Notes: generated by a model from the letters alone, not told the origin. A DNA stretch of 64,000 nt from Burkholderia mayonis (GCF_001523745.2 NZ_CP013387.1:868001-932000), one strand, 5' to 3'. Numbered from the stretch's first letter, positions 17,923 through 27,151 are shown. Translations and numbers: made by a program.

Positions 17923-18909
17923 ATGGAACAGCGCTACAACACGTTCGAGCCCGCCGCGCACGCGGCGTCCCCCCGATCCGATGCGCAGCCGCCGCTCGCG
18001 CCGCGCGAAGCCGCGCGCCGTGAGCTTGCCGCGCTGATCGACCGCTTCGCGCCCGTCGACGGTGCGTATCCGAGCGCGATTCCCGCGCTGTCGTTCTTCC
18101 GCTGCTCGTCGCCCGCCGACCTCGGCTGCAGCGTCACGCGCGCCGCGTTCGTGTTCGCCGCGCAGGGCGCGAAGCGGGTGACGGTCGCGGGCCACGCGTA
18201 CGAATACGACCATCAGCACTGCCTCGTCACGTCGGTCGATTTGCCGATGCTGTCGCAGGTCACGCGTGCGTCGGCCGATGCGCCGTATCTGTGCGTGAAG
18301 ATCGCGCTCGATCTGCAGCGGATCGCCGAGCTCGCGGCCGAGATGCGGATGCCGCCGCCGGACGCGGTGCCGACGGGCGAGGGAATCGTCGTCGGCGCGC
18401 TGTCCGCGCCGCTGTTCGACGCGGCGTTGCGGCTCGTGCGATTGCTCGATACTCCAGACGACATCCCGATCCTCGCGCCGTTGATCGAAAAGGAACTGCT
18501 GTACCGGCTGCTGACGGGCGGGCAGGGCGCGCGGCTGCGGCACATCGCGGTCGCGGGCAGCCAGACGTATCGAATCGCGCGCGCGATCGAATGGATCCGG
18601 AATCATTACGCGGAGCCGCTCAGGGTCGAGACGCTCGCGCAGCAGGTCAACATGAGCGTGTCGTCACTGCATCATCACTTCAAGCACATGACGACGCTGA
18701 GTCCGCTCCAGTATCAGAAGCAGCTTCGGCTGCACGAGGCGCGCCGGCTGCTGATCGGTCAGCACGCCGACGTCGGCTCGGTCGCGCTCAGGGTCGGGTA
18801 CGACAGCCCGTCGCAATTTAGCCGCGAGTACAGCCGCCTGTTCGGCGCGCCGCCGTTGCGCGACGTCGTGCAACTGAGGCGGCGCAACGGAATCGGCATG
18901 CAGGAATGA
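17923..18909 (+). CDS. AraC-family regulator (AraC_N type)
   Basis: A 328-residue regulator with an N-terminal AraC_N-type sensor domain (residues about 50-200; segments SVTRAAFVFAAQGAKRV and YLCVKIALD) and two C-terminal helix-turn-helix units (ARAIEWIRNHYAEPLRVETLAQQVNMS and GSVALRVGYDSPSQFSREYSRLFG, each quoted only in part by position 225-310). Members of this group often sit divergent from aldehyde or alcohol oxidoreductase genes and activate them. Here the molybdenum hydroxylase pair is divergent and the direct repeats lie between. I use the ATG at 17923; no upstream start has better support. Confidence 0.88.
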   Translation: MEQRYNTFEPAAHAASPRSDAQPPLAPREAARRELAALIDRFAPVDGAYPSAIPALSFFRCSSPADLGCSVTRAAFVFAAQGAKRVTVAGHAYEYDHQHCLVTSVDLPMLSQVTRASADAPYLCVKIALDLQRIAELAAEMRMPPPDAVPTGEGIVVGALSAPLFDAALRLVRLLDTPDDIPILAPLIEKELLYRLLTGGQGARLRHIAVAGSQTYRIARAIEWIRNHYAEPLRVETLAQQVNMSVSSLHHHFKHMTTLSPLQYQKQLRLHEARRLLIGQHADVGSVALRVGYDSPSQFSREYSRLFGAPPLRDVVQLRRRNGIGMQE

Positions 18910-19065
18910 TGTGAGGGCCGCGCATCCGATCGAACGCGAGACGCCGGTCTCGATTGGGGGGGCATGTCGCGCGGCGAGGGACGTGCGTCTCATTTGTTCC
19001 GCATGGTCATGCGCGCATCTGCGCGCGAGCGACGCGACGATACGAACATGAATAGGGACATCGAA

Positions 19066-19440
19066 ATGGCTGTCGACGTGGCGCGCGAGTTCTGGCGCTT
19101 GATGAGCACGAACGATTTTCACGCGGTCGCGGCCGTGCTTGCGGACGACTTCGTGCTCGAATGGCCGCAATCGAACGAGCGTATTCGCGGCGCCCGAAAC
19201 TTCGCGCTGCTGAATAGCGAGTATCCGGCGCATGGATCGTGGATGTTCACCGTCGGCCGCTTGATCGGCGACGCGCACGAGGCCGTGTCCGATGTGTCGG
19301 TGACCGACGGCGTTCAGCGGGCGCGGGCGATTTCATTCTTCACGGTGGCGCATCGGAAGATCGTGCGCATCGTCGAGTTCTGGCCCGAGCCGTACGATGC
19401 GCCATACGATCGCTCGCATCTCGTCGAGCCGATCGAATAA
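19066..19440 (+). CDS. SnoaL/NTF2-like fold protein
   Basis: A 124-residue protein of the NTF2-like (SnoaL) superfamily. The pattern is typical: VAREFWRLMSTNDFHAVAAVL in the first helices, DDFVLEWPQS, then strands SFFTVAHRKIVRIVEFWPEP with the conserved W-P near the end. Members act as small cyclases, isomerases or binding proteins, so no reaction can be named. The ATG at 19066 has AGGGA seven bases upstream; an ATG at 19048 would add six residues. Its left and right neighbours are unrelated. Confidence 0.75.
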   Translation: MAVDVAREFWRLMSTNDFHAVAAVLADDFVLEWPQSNERIRGARNFALLNSEYPAHGSWMFTVGRLIGDAHEAVSDVSVTDGVQRARAISFFTVAHRKIVRIVEFWPEPYDAPYDRSHLVEPIE

Positions 19441-19840
19441 GCGAAGCGATATGACGGGCGTGAAGCGTCGGATTGCATCGGATCGTGTCGCACGGTCGCG
19501 AATTGCATGTGCACGTGCATGCATGTACGCGCGACGTGCGCTTCGAACGATGCGATGCGGACTGCGAGAAAATCAGGCGCTCGCTTCAGGAAAGCTTGAC
19601 GAAGCGCGCGTCGCGAACGGCCGCGCATGTGCGCACTCGAGCCTCAGGCACGAGCCTCTAAAATGCACGCCATCAATGCAAAGCGGCGTTCGCCTGGTCC
19701 GCGAACGCCGCTCTCGACGTGTGATGTGTCGTGGTGGTTTGGAAGGGCGATTTCCGATCGGCGTTCCGATTCGAAAATCGATTGCGTGGCCGATCGTTCC
19801 GCGCGGCACCCGGCGATGCGTCGCCGGACGCGCGCCGCGT
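19441..19840. other. gene-free convergent region with stem-loop
   Basis: The stretch lies between two convergent genes. It contains a perfect 12-bp stem (see terminator entry) and otherwise nothing I can support. No open frame here has local codon bias. Confidence 0.5.
19682..19712. terminator. stem-loop between convergent genes
   Basis: AGCGGCGTTCGC (19682-19693) pairs exactly with 19701-19712 around a seven-base loop. No T-tract follows on either strand, so it may be a bidirectional transcription end or an RNA-stability element and not a classical intrinsic terminator. Confidence 0.45.
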
Positions 19841-20197
19841 TCAGCGCACGACGGTGAAGCCCTGATGCTCGGGCTGGAACGACTCCGAGTCGACCGCCTG
19901 CAAGCGCCACGCGCCTTGCGGGCGCTTGCCGCCGAGATCCACGGCGCCGTGCTCTTCGTCTTCGGACGACGGCTGTACGTTCGAGAACGACAACCCTTGC
20001 AGCCGGCACAGCGCTTCGCCGCTGTCGGCCGAGCACAGCGCAATCGCGCCTTCAACGTCCTTCATTTTGCCCCACGTCGGCAGATCGATGCCCTGATGCG
20101 CTTCGCGTGACCACAGATGCTCTTCGGTGTCGAGCCACAGGACCGCGAATTGCTGCGCAGAAGAATCGCTGCCATTGATTCGAATGGTGAGGCGCAT
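19841..20197 (-). CDS. conserved hypothetical protein (118 aa)
   Basis: I do not recognise a family. The protein is soluble and acidic, starts MRLTIRINGSDSSAQQF, and contains REAHQGIDLPTWGKM, a region rich in Ser/Asp/Glu (PSSEDEEHG, residues about 77-85) and ends QGFTVVR. No signal peptide or membrane segment is visible. The start at 20197 is firm because AAGGAG lies eight bases upstream. It is divergent from the SfnB-like genes. Confidence 0.7.
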   Translation of the reverse strand: MRLTIRINGSDSSAQQFAVLWLDTEEHLWSREAHQGIDLPTWGKMKDVEGAIALCSADSGEALCRLQGLSFSNVQPSSEDEEHGAVDLGGKRPQGAWRLQAVDSESFQPEHQGFTVVR

Positions 20198-20590
20198 GCT
20201 TCGTCTCCTTTCGAGGGTTAGCCGGTGAGCTTTCCCAGTCTAGGTGGATTGACGCGGAACGCAAGAAGCGTTGCGAAAAGATTGACGCGGGTCACATCGT
20301 CCTGCGTTGGACGATGCGCGCGAACAAACGTGAGCATAGCGTGCGCGCGCGGACTCTTCTGCGCAATCAGGTGTTTTCACGAGCGATGCATGCAAACGCG
20401 TGTCATATATGATCCGACCTCGTCGCATGTAGGTGCGTCGATTTGCCGCCTGCATTCGGTCTGCATGCCGCCAATGCAGCGCGCGCGATGCGCATCTTCT
20501 GCGGCCCGGAATAACGATTCCCGAATCGATCGGTTGGTCGCGGCGAGCCCCGTTGATAGATTGGTCCCTTGTTCTTCAACGGAGACACGC
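20198..20590. other. divergent promoter region, no gene
   Basis: About 390 bases between divergent genes. CTGCAT (20460 region) and ATGCAG form a short inverted repeat across seven bases. I see no sigma-54 element (TGGC-N9-TTGCA type) although sulfur-scavenging operons of this kind are sometimes sigma-54 dependent. Confidence 0.4.
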
Positions 20591-21829
20591 ATGTCCGCGA
20601 TCTATGAGACGACAGTCCAACCCGCGCGCGACGCGTCCGCGCGAGACGCGCATCCAATCGCGAGCGATGCCGAGGCGCTCGACATCGCGCGCACGCTCGC
20701 CGCGCGGCTCGCACAAGGCGCTGCCGAGCGCGATCGCGAACGCCGGTTGCCATACGACGAAATCGACTGGTTCTCGCAATCGGGCCTGTGGGCGATCACG
20801 GTGCCGAACGCATACGGCGGCGCGGGCGTGTCGCACGTGACGCTGACCGAGGTCGTGAAGATCGTCGCGGCCGCGGACCCGTCGCTCGCCCAATTGCCGC
20901 AGAACCATTTCGGCCTCGTCGACGTGATCGCGCTCACGGGCACCGATGAACAGAAGCGCTTCTTCTTCGGCGAGATCCTGAAGGGCAAGCGCTTCGGCAA
21001 CGGCTTCTCGGAAAAGGGCACGAAAAACGTGCTCGACCTGAAGACGAAAGTGATCCGCGACGGCGACGGCTATCGCGTCGACGGCACGAAGTTCTATTCG
21101 ACGGGCGCGCTGTTCGCGCATTACGTGCCGGTGCTCGGGATCGACGATGACCGCAAGGGCTGGCTCGCATACATTCCGAAGGGCACGCCGGGGCTTTCCG
21201 TGATCGACGACTGGTCGGGCTTCGGCCAGCGGACGACCGCGAGCGGCACGGTCAAGCTCGACAACGTGCGCGTGCCCGCGTCGCACGTGTTTCCCGCGCA
21301 TCGCGTATCGGAGCAGCCGACGCTGAACGGTCCGCTGTCGCAGATCATTCAGGCGGCGATCGATGCGGGCATCGCGCACGCGGCGCTCGACGATACGCTG
21401 CGCTTCGTGCGCGAGCGCTCGCGACCGTGGATCGACAGCGGCGTCGAGCGCGCGGTCGACGATCCGCTGACGATTCGCGAGATCGGGCGTCTCTTCATTC
21501 AACTGCACGCGGCCGATGCGCTGCTCGAGCGCGCGGCGCGCACGCTCGACGCGATCGCCGCGCAAAGCGAGATCGCCGAGGACGACGTCGCGCGCGCATC
21601 GGTTGCGGTCGGCGAGGCGAAGGTGCTGACGACCGAGATCGCGCTGCTCGCGAGCGAGAAGCTGTTCGAGCTCGCCGGCACGCAGGCGACGCTCGCCGAG
21701 CACGGCCTCGATCGCCACTGGCGCAACGCGCGCACGCATACGCTGCACGATCCGGTGCGCTGGAAGTACCACCTCGTCGGCAACTACTATCTGAACGGCG
21801 TCGCGCCCGCGCGCCACGCGTGGAACTGA
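20591..21829 (+). CDS. SfnB-like acyl-CoA-dehydrogenase-fold flavoprotein 1
   Basis: A 412-residue FMN/FAD-dependent protein of the acyl-CoA dehydrogenase fold, in the SfnB/DszC-like branch. In this branch the enzymes work as monooxygenase-type or desulfurising flavoproteins in sulfur starvation. Landmarks are LWAITVPNAYGGAGVSH, QLPQNHFGLVDVI, GNGFSEKGTKN, GTKFYSTGALFAHY, the loop DWSGFGQRTTASGT and the C-terminal DRHWRNARTHTLHDPVRWK, where the last His-rich segment is diagnostic. The ATG at 20591 follows GGAGA. The second copy begins four bases after its stop, so the genes are co-transcribed. Confidence 0.88.
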   Translation: MSAIYETTVQPARDASARDAHPIASDAEALDIARTLAARLAQGAAERDRERRLPYDEIDWFSQSGLWAITVPNAYGGAGVSHVTLTEVVKIVAAADPSLAQLPQNHFGLVDVIALTGTDEQKRFFFGEILKGKRFGNGFSEKGTKNVLDLKTKVIRDGDGYRVDGTKFYSTGALFAHYVPVLGIDDDRKGWLAYIPKGTPGLSVIDDWSGFGQRTTASGTVKLDNVRVPASHVFPAHRVSEQPTLNGPLSQIIQAAIDAGIAHAALDDTLRFVRERSRPWIDSGVERAVDDPLTIREIGRLFIQLHAADALLERAARTLDAIAAQSEIAEDDVARASVAVGEAKVLTTEIALLASEKLFELAGTQATLAEHGLDRHWRNARTHTLHDPVRWKYHLVGNYYLNGVAPARHAWN

Positions 21830-21833
21830 GCCG

Positions 21834-23048
21834 ATGAACGCCGTCACGCAATCGTCCGCCGCGCGCGCGGCGCGGCGGATTTCGAACGACGCCGAAGCGA
21901 TCGATGCGGCCCGCACGTTCGCGGCGACGGTCGCGCCCGACGCCGCCGCGCGCGACCGCGAGCGCCGCCTGCCGTATGCGGAGCTCGACGCCTATTCGGC
22001 GACGGGCCTCTGGGGCATCGCTGCGCCGCGCGCGTTCGGCGGCGCGGCGGTATCGGCCGCGACGCTCGCGGAAGTGACCGCGATCGTGTCGGAGGCGGAT
22101 CCCGCGATCGGCCAGATCCCGCAGAACCATTTCTTCATGCTCGAAGTGCTGCGCGTGAACGGCACGCGCGATCAGCAGCGTTTCTATTTCGAGCGTGCGC
22201 TCGCGGGCGAGCGCTTCGGCAACGCGCTGTCCGAGCGCGGCACGAAGCACGTGCGCGACTATCGGACGACGATCACGCCCGACGGCGCGGGATTCCGGCT
22301 CAACGGCCGGAAGTTCTATTCGACGGGCGCGCGCTTCGCGCACTGGATTCCGGTCGTCGCGAAGGACGCGAACGAGCGGCTGCACGTCGCGTTCACGCCG
22401 GCACATGCGCCGGGTCTCACCGTCGAGGACGACTGGAACGGCTTCGGCCAGCGCACGACGGGCAGCGGCACGACGCGGCTCGACAACGTGTACGTCGACG
22501 CATCCGCGGTCGTGCCGTACAGCGATGCATTCGATGCGAAGCCGACGCCCGTCGGCCCGTTCGGCCAGCTGCTGCATGCGGCCGTCGATCTCGGCATCGC
22601 GCGCGCCGCGTTCGCCGACGCGCGCCGCTTCGTGCGCGAGCGCGCGCGGCCGTGGATCGACAGCGGCGTCGAGCGCGCGAGCGACGATCCACTCACGCTC
22701 GAGATCTTCGGCAAGCTCGCGGTGGATCTCGACGCAGCCGGCGCGCTGACCGAGCGCGCGGGCTTGCGCGTCGACGCGGCGATCGACGACGCGAACGAGC
22801 GCACGGTCGCGGCCGCGTCGATCGCGGTCGCGAAGGCGCGCGCGGCGACGACCGAGATCGCGCTCGCGGCGTCGTCGCGTCTGCTCGAACTCGCGGGCAC
22901 GCAAGGCGCGCTCGCCGAGCACGCGCTCGATCGCCACTGGCGCAACGCGCGCACGCATACGCTGCACGATCCGGTGCGCTGGAAATACGTCGCGATCGCC
23001 GACTACTACCTGAACGACGCGCTGCCGCCGCGCCACGGCGCGCTGTGA
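21834..23048 (+). CDS. SfnB-like acyl-CoA-dehydrogenase-fold flavoprotein 2
   Basis: A 404-residue paralogue of the preceding protein with the same landmarks in the same order (LWGIAAPRAFGGAAVS, QIPQNHFFMLEVL, GNALSERGTKH, GRKFYSTGARFAHW, DWNGFGQRTTGSGT, DRHWRNARTHTLHDPVRWK). The long identical segments show tandem duplication followed by divergence. The two may form a hetero-oligomer or act on different sulfur compounds. The spacing of four bases to the upstream stop implies translational coupling. Confidence 0.88.
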   Translation: MNAVTQSSAARAARRISNDAEAIDAARTFAATVAPDAAARDRERRLPYAELDAYSATGLWGIAAPRAFGGAAVSAATLAEVTAIVSEADPAIGQIPQNHFFMLEVLRVNGTRDQQRFYFERALAGERFGNALSERGTKHVRDYRTTITPDGAGFRLNGRKFYSTGARFAHWIPVVAKDANERLHVAFTPAHAPGLTVEDDWNGFGQRTTGSGTTRLDNVYVDASAVVPYSDAFDAKPTPVGPFGQLLHAAVDLGIARAAFADARRFVRERARPWIDSGVERASDDPLTLEIFGKLAVDLDAAGALTERAGLRVDAAIDDANERTVAAASIAVAKARAATTEIALAASSRLLELAGTQGALAEHALDRHWRNARTHTLHDPVRWKYVAIADYYLNDALPPRHGAL

Positions 23049-23136
23049 CGCGGGACCGCGCATCGATCAACACCGACCAGCACCGTCCCGCATCGAGCAC
23101 CGACCCGCATCGACCGAATCGAGAGACCGCTCCACC

Positions 23137-24540
23137 ATGACCCGTCAGATCCGTTTCAACGCTTTCGACATGAACTGCGTCGGCCATCAGTCGCCGGGGC
23201 TCTGGGCGCATCCGCGCGACGAGTCGTGGCGCTATCGCCAGCTGAGCTACTGGACCGAGCTCGCGCAACTGCTCGAGCGCGGCAAGTTCGACGGCCTCTT
23301 CATCGCCGACGTGCTCGGCATCTATGACGTTTATCAGGGCAGCGGCGAAGCGGCGATCCGGCAGGGCGCGCAGGTGCCCGTCAACGATCCGATCCTGCTC
23401 GTGTCCGCGATGGCGGCCGTGACGCAGCACCTCGGCTTCGGCATCACGTGCTCGCTGTCGTACGAGCATCCGTATCCGTTCGCGCGGCGCATGTCGACGC
23501 TCGATCATCTGACGGGCGGGCGCGTCGGCTGGAACGTCGTCACGTCGTATCTCGACAGCGCCGCGCGCAACCTCGGACTGCCGCAGCAGACGAGCCACGA
23601 CGAACGCTACGCGATCGCCGACGAGTATCTCGACGTCTGCTACAAGCTGTGGGAGGGCTCGTGGGAGGACGGCGCGATCGTGCGCGACGCCGCGCGCCAC
23701 GTGTTCGCCGAGCCGTCGAAGGTCCATCCGATCGGCCATCACGGCCGCTATTACGACGTGCCCGGCATCCATCTGTGCGAGCCGTCGCCGCAGCGCACGC
23801 CGGTCCTTTATCAGGCGGGCGCGTCGAAGCGCGGCAAGGACTTCGCTGCGCAGCACGCGGAGTGCATCTTCGTCGCCGCGCCGTCGCGGACGATCCTGAA
23901 GGCGTTCGTCGCCGACATCCGCGAGCGCGTGAAGCAGTTCGGCCGCGATCCGCGCGACGTGCTGATCTTCAACCTGCACACGGTGATCACGGGCCGCACG
24001 TCGGCCGACGCGCACGCGAAGCATGCCGACTATCGCCGCTACGCGAGCGACGAGGGCGCGCTCGCGCTGATGTCCGGCTGGACCGGGATCGACCTGTCGA
24101 AGTACGACCTCGACGCGCCGCTCGAGCACGTCGAGAGCAATGCGATTCAGTCGGCGGTCGAGGCGCTGTCGAGCGCGGATCCGACGCGCAAGTGGACCGT
24201 GCGCGAAATCGCGCGGTGGGGCGGCATCGGCGGACTCGGGCCGGTGTCGGTCGGCGATCCGCGCGAGATCGCCGACGATCTGCAGTCGTGGGTCGACGAG
24301 ACCGGCGTCGACGGCTTCAATCTCGCGTATGCGGTGACGCCGGAGACGTTCGTCGACGTCGTCGAGCTCGTCGTGCCGGAACTGCAGCGGCGCGGCGTCT
24401 ATCAGACCGACTACGCGCCGGGCACGCTGCGCGAGAAACTGCATCGCGCGGGGCCGCGGCTTGCCGCGCCGCATCCGGCCGCGCGCTATCGCGTCGGCGG
24501 CGAGCACGCGGTCGCGGAGCGCGTCGCGGCGGGGGAGTGA
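23137..24540 (+). CDS. FMNH2-dependent monooxygenase (NtaA/SnaA/DszA family)
   Basis: A 467-residue class C flavin monooxygenase with the bacterial luciferase-like barrel. It would use FMNH2 from a separate reductase to oxidise its substrate, such as a sulfone or a related organosulfur compound. Landmarks are FNAFDMNCVGHQSPGLW, FDGLFIADVLGIYDVY, EHPYPFARRMSTLDHLTGGR, GWNVVTSYLDSAARN and YQAGASKRGKDFAAQHAE. In its family DszA and NtaA are the best-known members. Two SfnB-like flavoproteins lie directly upstream on the same strand. No flavin reductase gene is in this cluster, so the reductant must come from elsewhere. Confidence 0.9.
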   Translation: MTRQIRFNAFDMNCVGHQSPGLWAHPRDESWRYRQLSYWTELAQLLERGKFDGLFIADVLGIYDVYQGSGEAAIRQGAQVPVNDPILLVSAMAAVTQHLGFGITCSLSYEHPYPFARRMSTLDHLTGGRVGWNVVTSYLDSAARNLGLPQQTSHDERYAIADEYLDVCYKLWEGSWEDGAIVRDAARHVFAEPSKVHPIGHHGRYYDVPGIHLCEPSPQRTPVLYQAGASKRGKDFAAQHAECIFVAAPSRTILKAFVADIRERVKQFGRDPRDVLIFNLHTVITGRTSADAHAKHADYRRYASDEGALALMSGWTGIDLSKYDLDAPLEHVESNAIQSAVEALSSADPTRKWTVREIARWGGIGGLGPVSVGDPREIADDLQSWVDETGVDGFNLAYAVTPETFVDVVELVVPELQRRGVYQTDYAPGTLREKLHRAGPRLAAPHPAARYRVGGEHAVAERVAAGE

Positions 24541-24897
24541 GAGCGGAGCGGCGGGGCGGCGTCGTCGCTCGGCGGCGACGCGGTCGATGAATGGTTCGAC
24601 GCGGCGTCGCGTGATCGCGGATTCAACGGCAGACCGAGTGGGGAATCGGGTGGCAATACGAACGGCGAATCGAACGGCAAAGCGAGAGGCGAATCGAACG
24701 GCAGAGCGAACGGCAGAGCGAACGGCGAAGCGAGCGGCAAAGCGAACGGCAAAGCGAACGGCAAATCGGCGCCGCCAAGCGGATGCGGCGCGTCTCGAGG
24801 AAGCGACGCGCGTCGACCCGATGCATCGCTAGCCGCTTACGCGAAGCGGCCGGCGCGATTCATGGCGAATCGCCGCCTCCGCCACAGTCGACTTGCG
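24541..24897. other. gene-free convergent region with repeats
   Basis: Lies between the convergent monooxygenase and histidine kinase genes. It is dominated by the degenerate 12-bp repeat listed next; I see nothing else that I can support. Confidence 0.5.
24659..24768. repeat. degenerate 12-bp tandem repeat
   Basis: About nine copies of a unit close to AACGGCAAAGCG, with variants such as AACGGCAGAGCG and AACGGCGAATCG. It shares the GCGAACGGC core with the heptamer array at 2.8 kb. Its open frames are low-complexity and probably not translated. Confidence 0.75.
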
Positions 24898-26226
24898 TCA
24901 AGTCACCCTCTCCCGCGCCATCTGCTCGCGAGCCGGCACCTCGAGCGCCGGCAGCGTGATCGCGAAGCGCGCGCCGCCGATCGGCGCGTCGCCGAGCCGC
25001 ACGTCGCCGCCGTGCGCGAGCGCGACGCGCCGCACGATCGTAAGCCCCAGCCCGAAGCCGCCTGTCTGCCGGTCGCGGCTCGAATCAAGCCGATGGAACG
25101 GCTCGAACACGCGGTCGCGATCGGCGGCCGGAATGCCGGGGCCGTCGTCGTCGACCGTCAGCACGAGCGCGCCCGCTTCGCCGGGCGCCGCCTGCAGCGA
25201 GATCGTCGTCTCCGCGTAGCGCATCCCGTTGCGGATCAGATTCAGCAGCGCGCGTGCGACGAGCTTCGCATCGCACACGTGGCACGCGGGCGCGCCGTGA
25301 ATCGATACGTCGAACGTGAGGCGGCGATCGGCGATGTCGTTCGCGACGCTGCCCGCGACGCTGTCGACCAGCTCCGCGACCGTCACCGGCATCAGCACGA
25401 GGTGTCCTTCGCCTTGCTCGAGCCGGCCGATCGTCAGCAATTCGGTGACGAGCTCGTCGAGCTCGCGCACGTCGCGGCGCAGCGCCTCCTGCCGTTCATG
25501 CATGCGCCCGGTCGCGTCCGGCGACGCGAGCAGCGCGAGGCCGAACTCGAGCCGCGCGAGCGGCGTCTTCAGCTCGTGCGAGATCCCGTGCATCATCTCG
25601 CGCTGCCGCTGGATCGACGCTTCGATCCGCTGCGCCATGTCGTTGAACTGTTGCGAGAGCCCGTAGATGTTCGACTTGCGCGATAGTTGTGCGCGCGTCG
25701 ACAGCCGGCCGCCGCCGAATGCGCGCGCGGCCGCCTCCAGCTTGCGCAGATCGCGCCAGTGGTAGTGGATCCACAGCGCGACGGCGAGCAGCGTCGCGAG
25801 CGCGACGGTCAGGTACGCGGAGATCTGGATGTCGAGGCTCGGCGGCTCGTTCGGGTGCGCGTGCAGCACGGTGCCGTCGACGAGCGGCATGAAATAGTTC
25901 TTGCCGTCGTAGCTGATCGCGATCTCGCCGCGATCGAGGTCGCGGCGCTGCTCGGCGCTCAGCAGCTTGCGGGCGTCGTCCATCGAGATGAACTCGAAGC
26001 CCTCGTCACCGTGCTTCGCGAGCTCGCTCAGCGCGTGCTTGCGCTCCGGTCCCGGATGGCGCTCGAGATAATCGTTCAGCACGAACGCGTAGGTGGCGAG
26101 CGTCTCGCGCGCCGCGCTCGAGATGCGCGCGTAGAAGAACCGGTCGAACGACGTGTTGATGAAGATGATCGCGGCCGCGGCGCAGATGACCACGACGAGA
26201 TACAGCCTGACGAGCGAGCGCAGCAT
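24898..26226 (-). CDS. RstB-like sensor histidine kinase
   Basis: A 442-residue inner-membrane kinase paired with the response regulator that ends two bases upstream. The first membrane helix is at residues 6-28, a periplasmic domain follows, and the second helix is near 134-156, then a HAMP region. The H-box is SHELKTPLARLEF with His217 as phospho-acceptor. The N-box is LNLIRNGMRYAE, and the ATP lid has DDGPGIPAADRDRVFEPF and GGFGLGLTIVRRVA. Pairing and order resemble E. coli RstAB; the signal cannot be read from the sequence. Confidence 0.9.
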   Translation of the reverse strand: MLRSLVRLYLVVVICAAAAIIFINTSFDRFFYARISSAARETLATYAFVLNDYLERHPGPERKHALSELAKHGDEGFEFISMDDARKLLSAEQRRDLDRGEIAISYDGKNYFMPLVDGTVLHAHPNEPPSLDIQISAYLTVALATLLAVALWIHYHWRDLRKLEAAARAFGGGRLSTRAQLSRKSNIYGLSQQFNDMAQRIEASIQRQREMMHGISHELKTPLARLEFGLALLASPDATGRMHERQEALRRDVRELDELVTELLTIGRLEQGEGHLVLMPVTVAELVDSVAGSVANDIADRRLTFDVSIHGAPACHVCDAKLVARALLNLIRNGMRYAETTISLQAAPGEAGALVLTVDDDGPGIPAADRDRVFEPFHRLDSSRDRQTGGFGLGLTIVRRVALAHGGDVRLGDAPIGGARFAITLPALEVPAREQMARERVT

Positions 26227-26949
26227 TCAATCGTCCCACGCGGAAGGGCTGAACAGATAGCCGCGTCCCCAGATCGTCTTGATCTTGTGCGGCTCGGACG
26301 ATGCGTCCTCGAACCGGCGCCTCAGCTTCGAGATGCCCGAGTCGACCGAGCGGTCGAGACCGTCGAACTCGATGCCGCGCAACTGCTTCAAGATGTCGTC
26401 GCGGCTCAGCACGGTGCCCGCCGCGCGCGCGAGGATCAGCAGCAGGTTGAATTCGGCCGTCTTCAGGTCGACGGGCTCGCCGCGCCACGTGACCGTGCGG
26501 TTCGGCGGCGAGATCGTCAGCTCGCCGAACACGAGCGCTTCGCTCGCCGGCGTGTCGACGGGCGCGCCCGGCTGCGTGCGGCGCAACAGCGCGCGGGCGC
26601 GCGCGACCAGCACGCGCGGCTCGATCGGCTTCGTCACGTAGTCGTCGGCGCCCGTTTCCAGGCCGGCGACCTGGTCGTAGACGTCGGAGCGCGCGGTCAG
26701 GATCAGCACCGGCACGTTCGAGAACGCGCGGATCCGGCGGCACACTTCCATGCCGTCGAGATGCGGCAGCATCAGGTCCAGAATCACGAGCGCGGGCTGG
26801 TGCTCGCGCACGGCCGCGACGGCGAGATCGCCGCGCCGGATCACCGTCACCGAGAATTCGTAGCTGTCGAGATACTCGCGGATCAGCTGCGCGAGGCGGT
26901 CGTCGTCTTCGATCAGCAGCACCCGATATTTGAGCGGGACTTCGTTCAT
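26227..26949 (-). CDS. RstA-like OmpR-family response regulator
   Basis: A 240-residue response regulator. The receiver domain has the acidic pair in LLIEDDDRLAQL, phospho-acceptor Asp58 (VILDLMLPHLDG), the T in LTARSD and Lys in VTKPIEP. The winged helix follows (TAEFNLLLILARAAGTVLSRDD, IWGRGYLFSPSA). The ATG at 26949 has GAGGAG-type purines just upstream. Stop and start of the kinase are adjacent, so both are made from one message. The divergent neighbour is a MipA-like outer membrane protein, a likely target gene. Confidence 0.92.
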   Translation of the reverse strand: MNEVPLKYRVLLIEDDDRLAQLIREYLDSYEFSVTVIRRGDLAVAAVREHQPALVILDLMLPHLDGMEVCRRIRAFSNVPVLILTARSDVYDQVAGLETGADDYVTKPIEPRVLVARARALLRRTQPGAPVDTPASEALVFGELTISPPNRTVTWRGEPVDLKTAEFNLLLILARAAGTVLSRDDILKQLRGIEFDGLDRSVDSGISKLRRRFEDASSEPHKIKTIWGRGYLFSPSAWDD

Positions 26950-27076
26950 GGTCTCCTCGGAATGGTTCCGCGCGCGCGCGTGGGCGCGGGCAGGGCACGC
27001 GCATTCTAGCCGCGCGCGCCGTTTGTCGGGGTCGGCTGCAACAATCGCCGACAATCGAACACAAATCCGCACATAT

Positions 27077-27093
27077 TCCCGAAACTTTCGGGA
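27077..27093. promoter_or_regulatory. TCCCGAAA-C-TTTCGGGA palindrome
   Basis: A perfect inverted repeat of eight bases per arm around one central C lies in the gap between the response regulator and the MipA-like gene, 59 bases before the GTG of the latter. It looks like a dimeric repressor or response-regulator operator; which protein binds is not known. Confidence 0.5.
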
Positions 27094-27151
27094 CAGATTC
27101 GCGCGGCGCACGAACCTAGACTGCGGACTTCCCGACTCTTCCCCCGACATC

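Noticed and set aside
19682..19712. Classical intrinsic terminator
   Set aside because: The stem is perfect but no T-tract follows on either strand, so I list it only as a stem-loop.
24659..24768. Possible CRISPR array
   Set aside because: The unit is 12 bp and tandem with no unique spacers; there are no cas genes.
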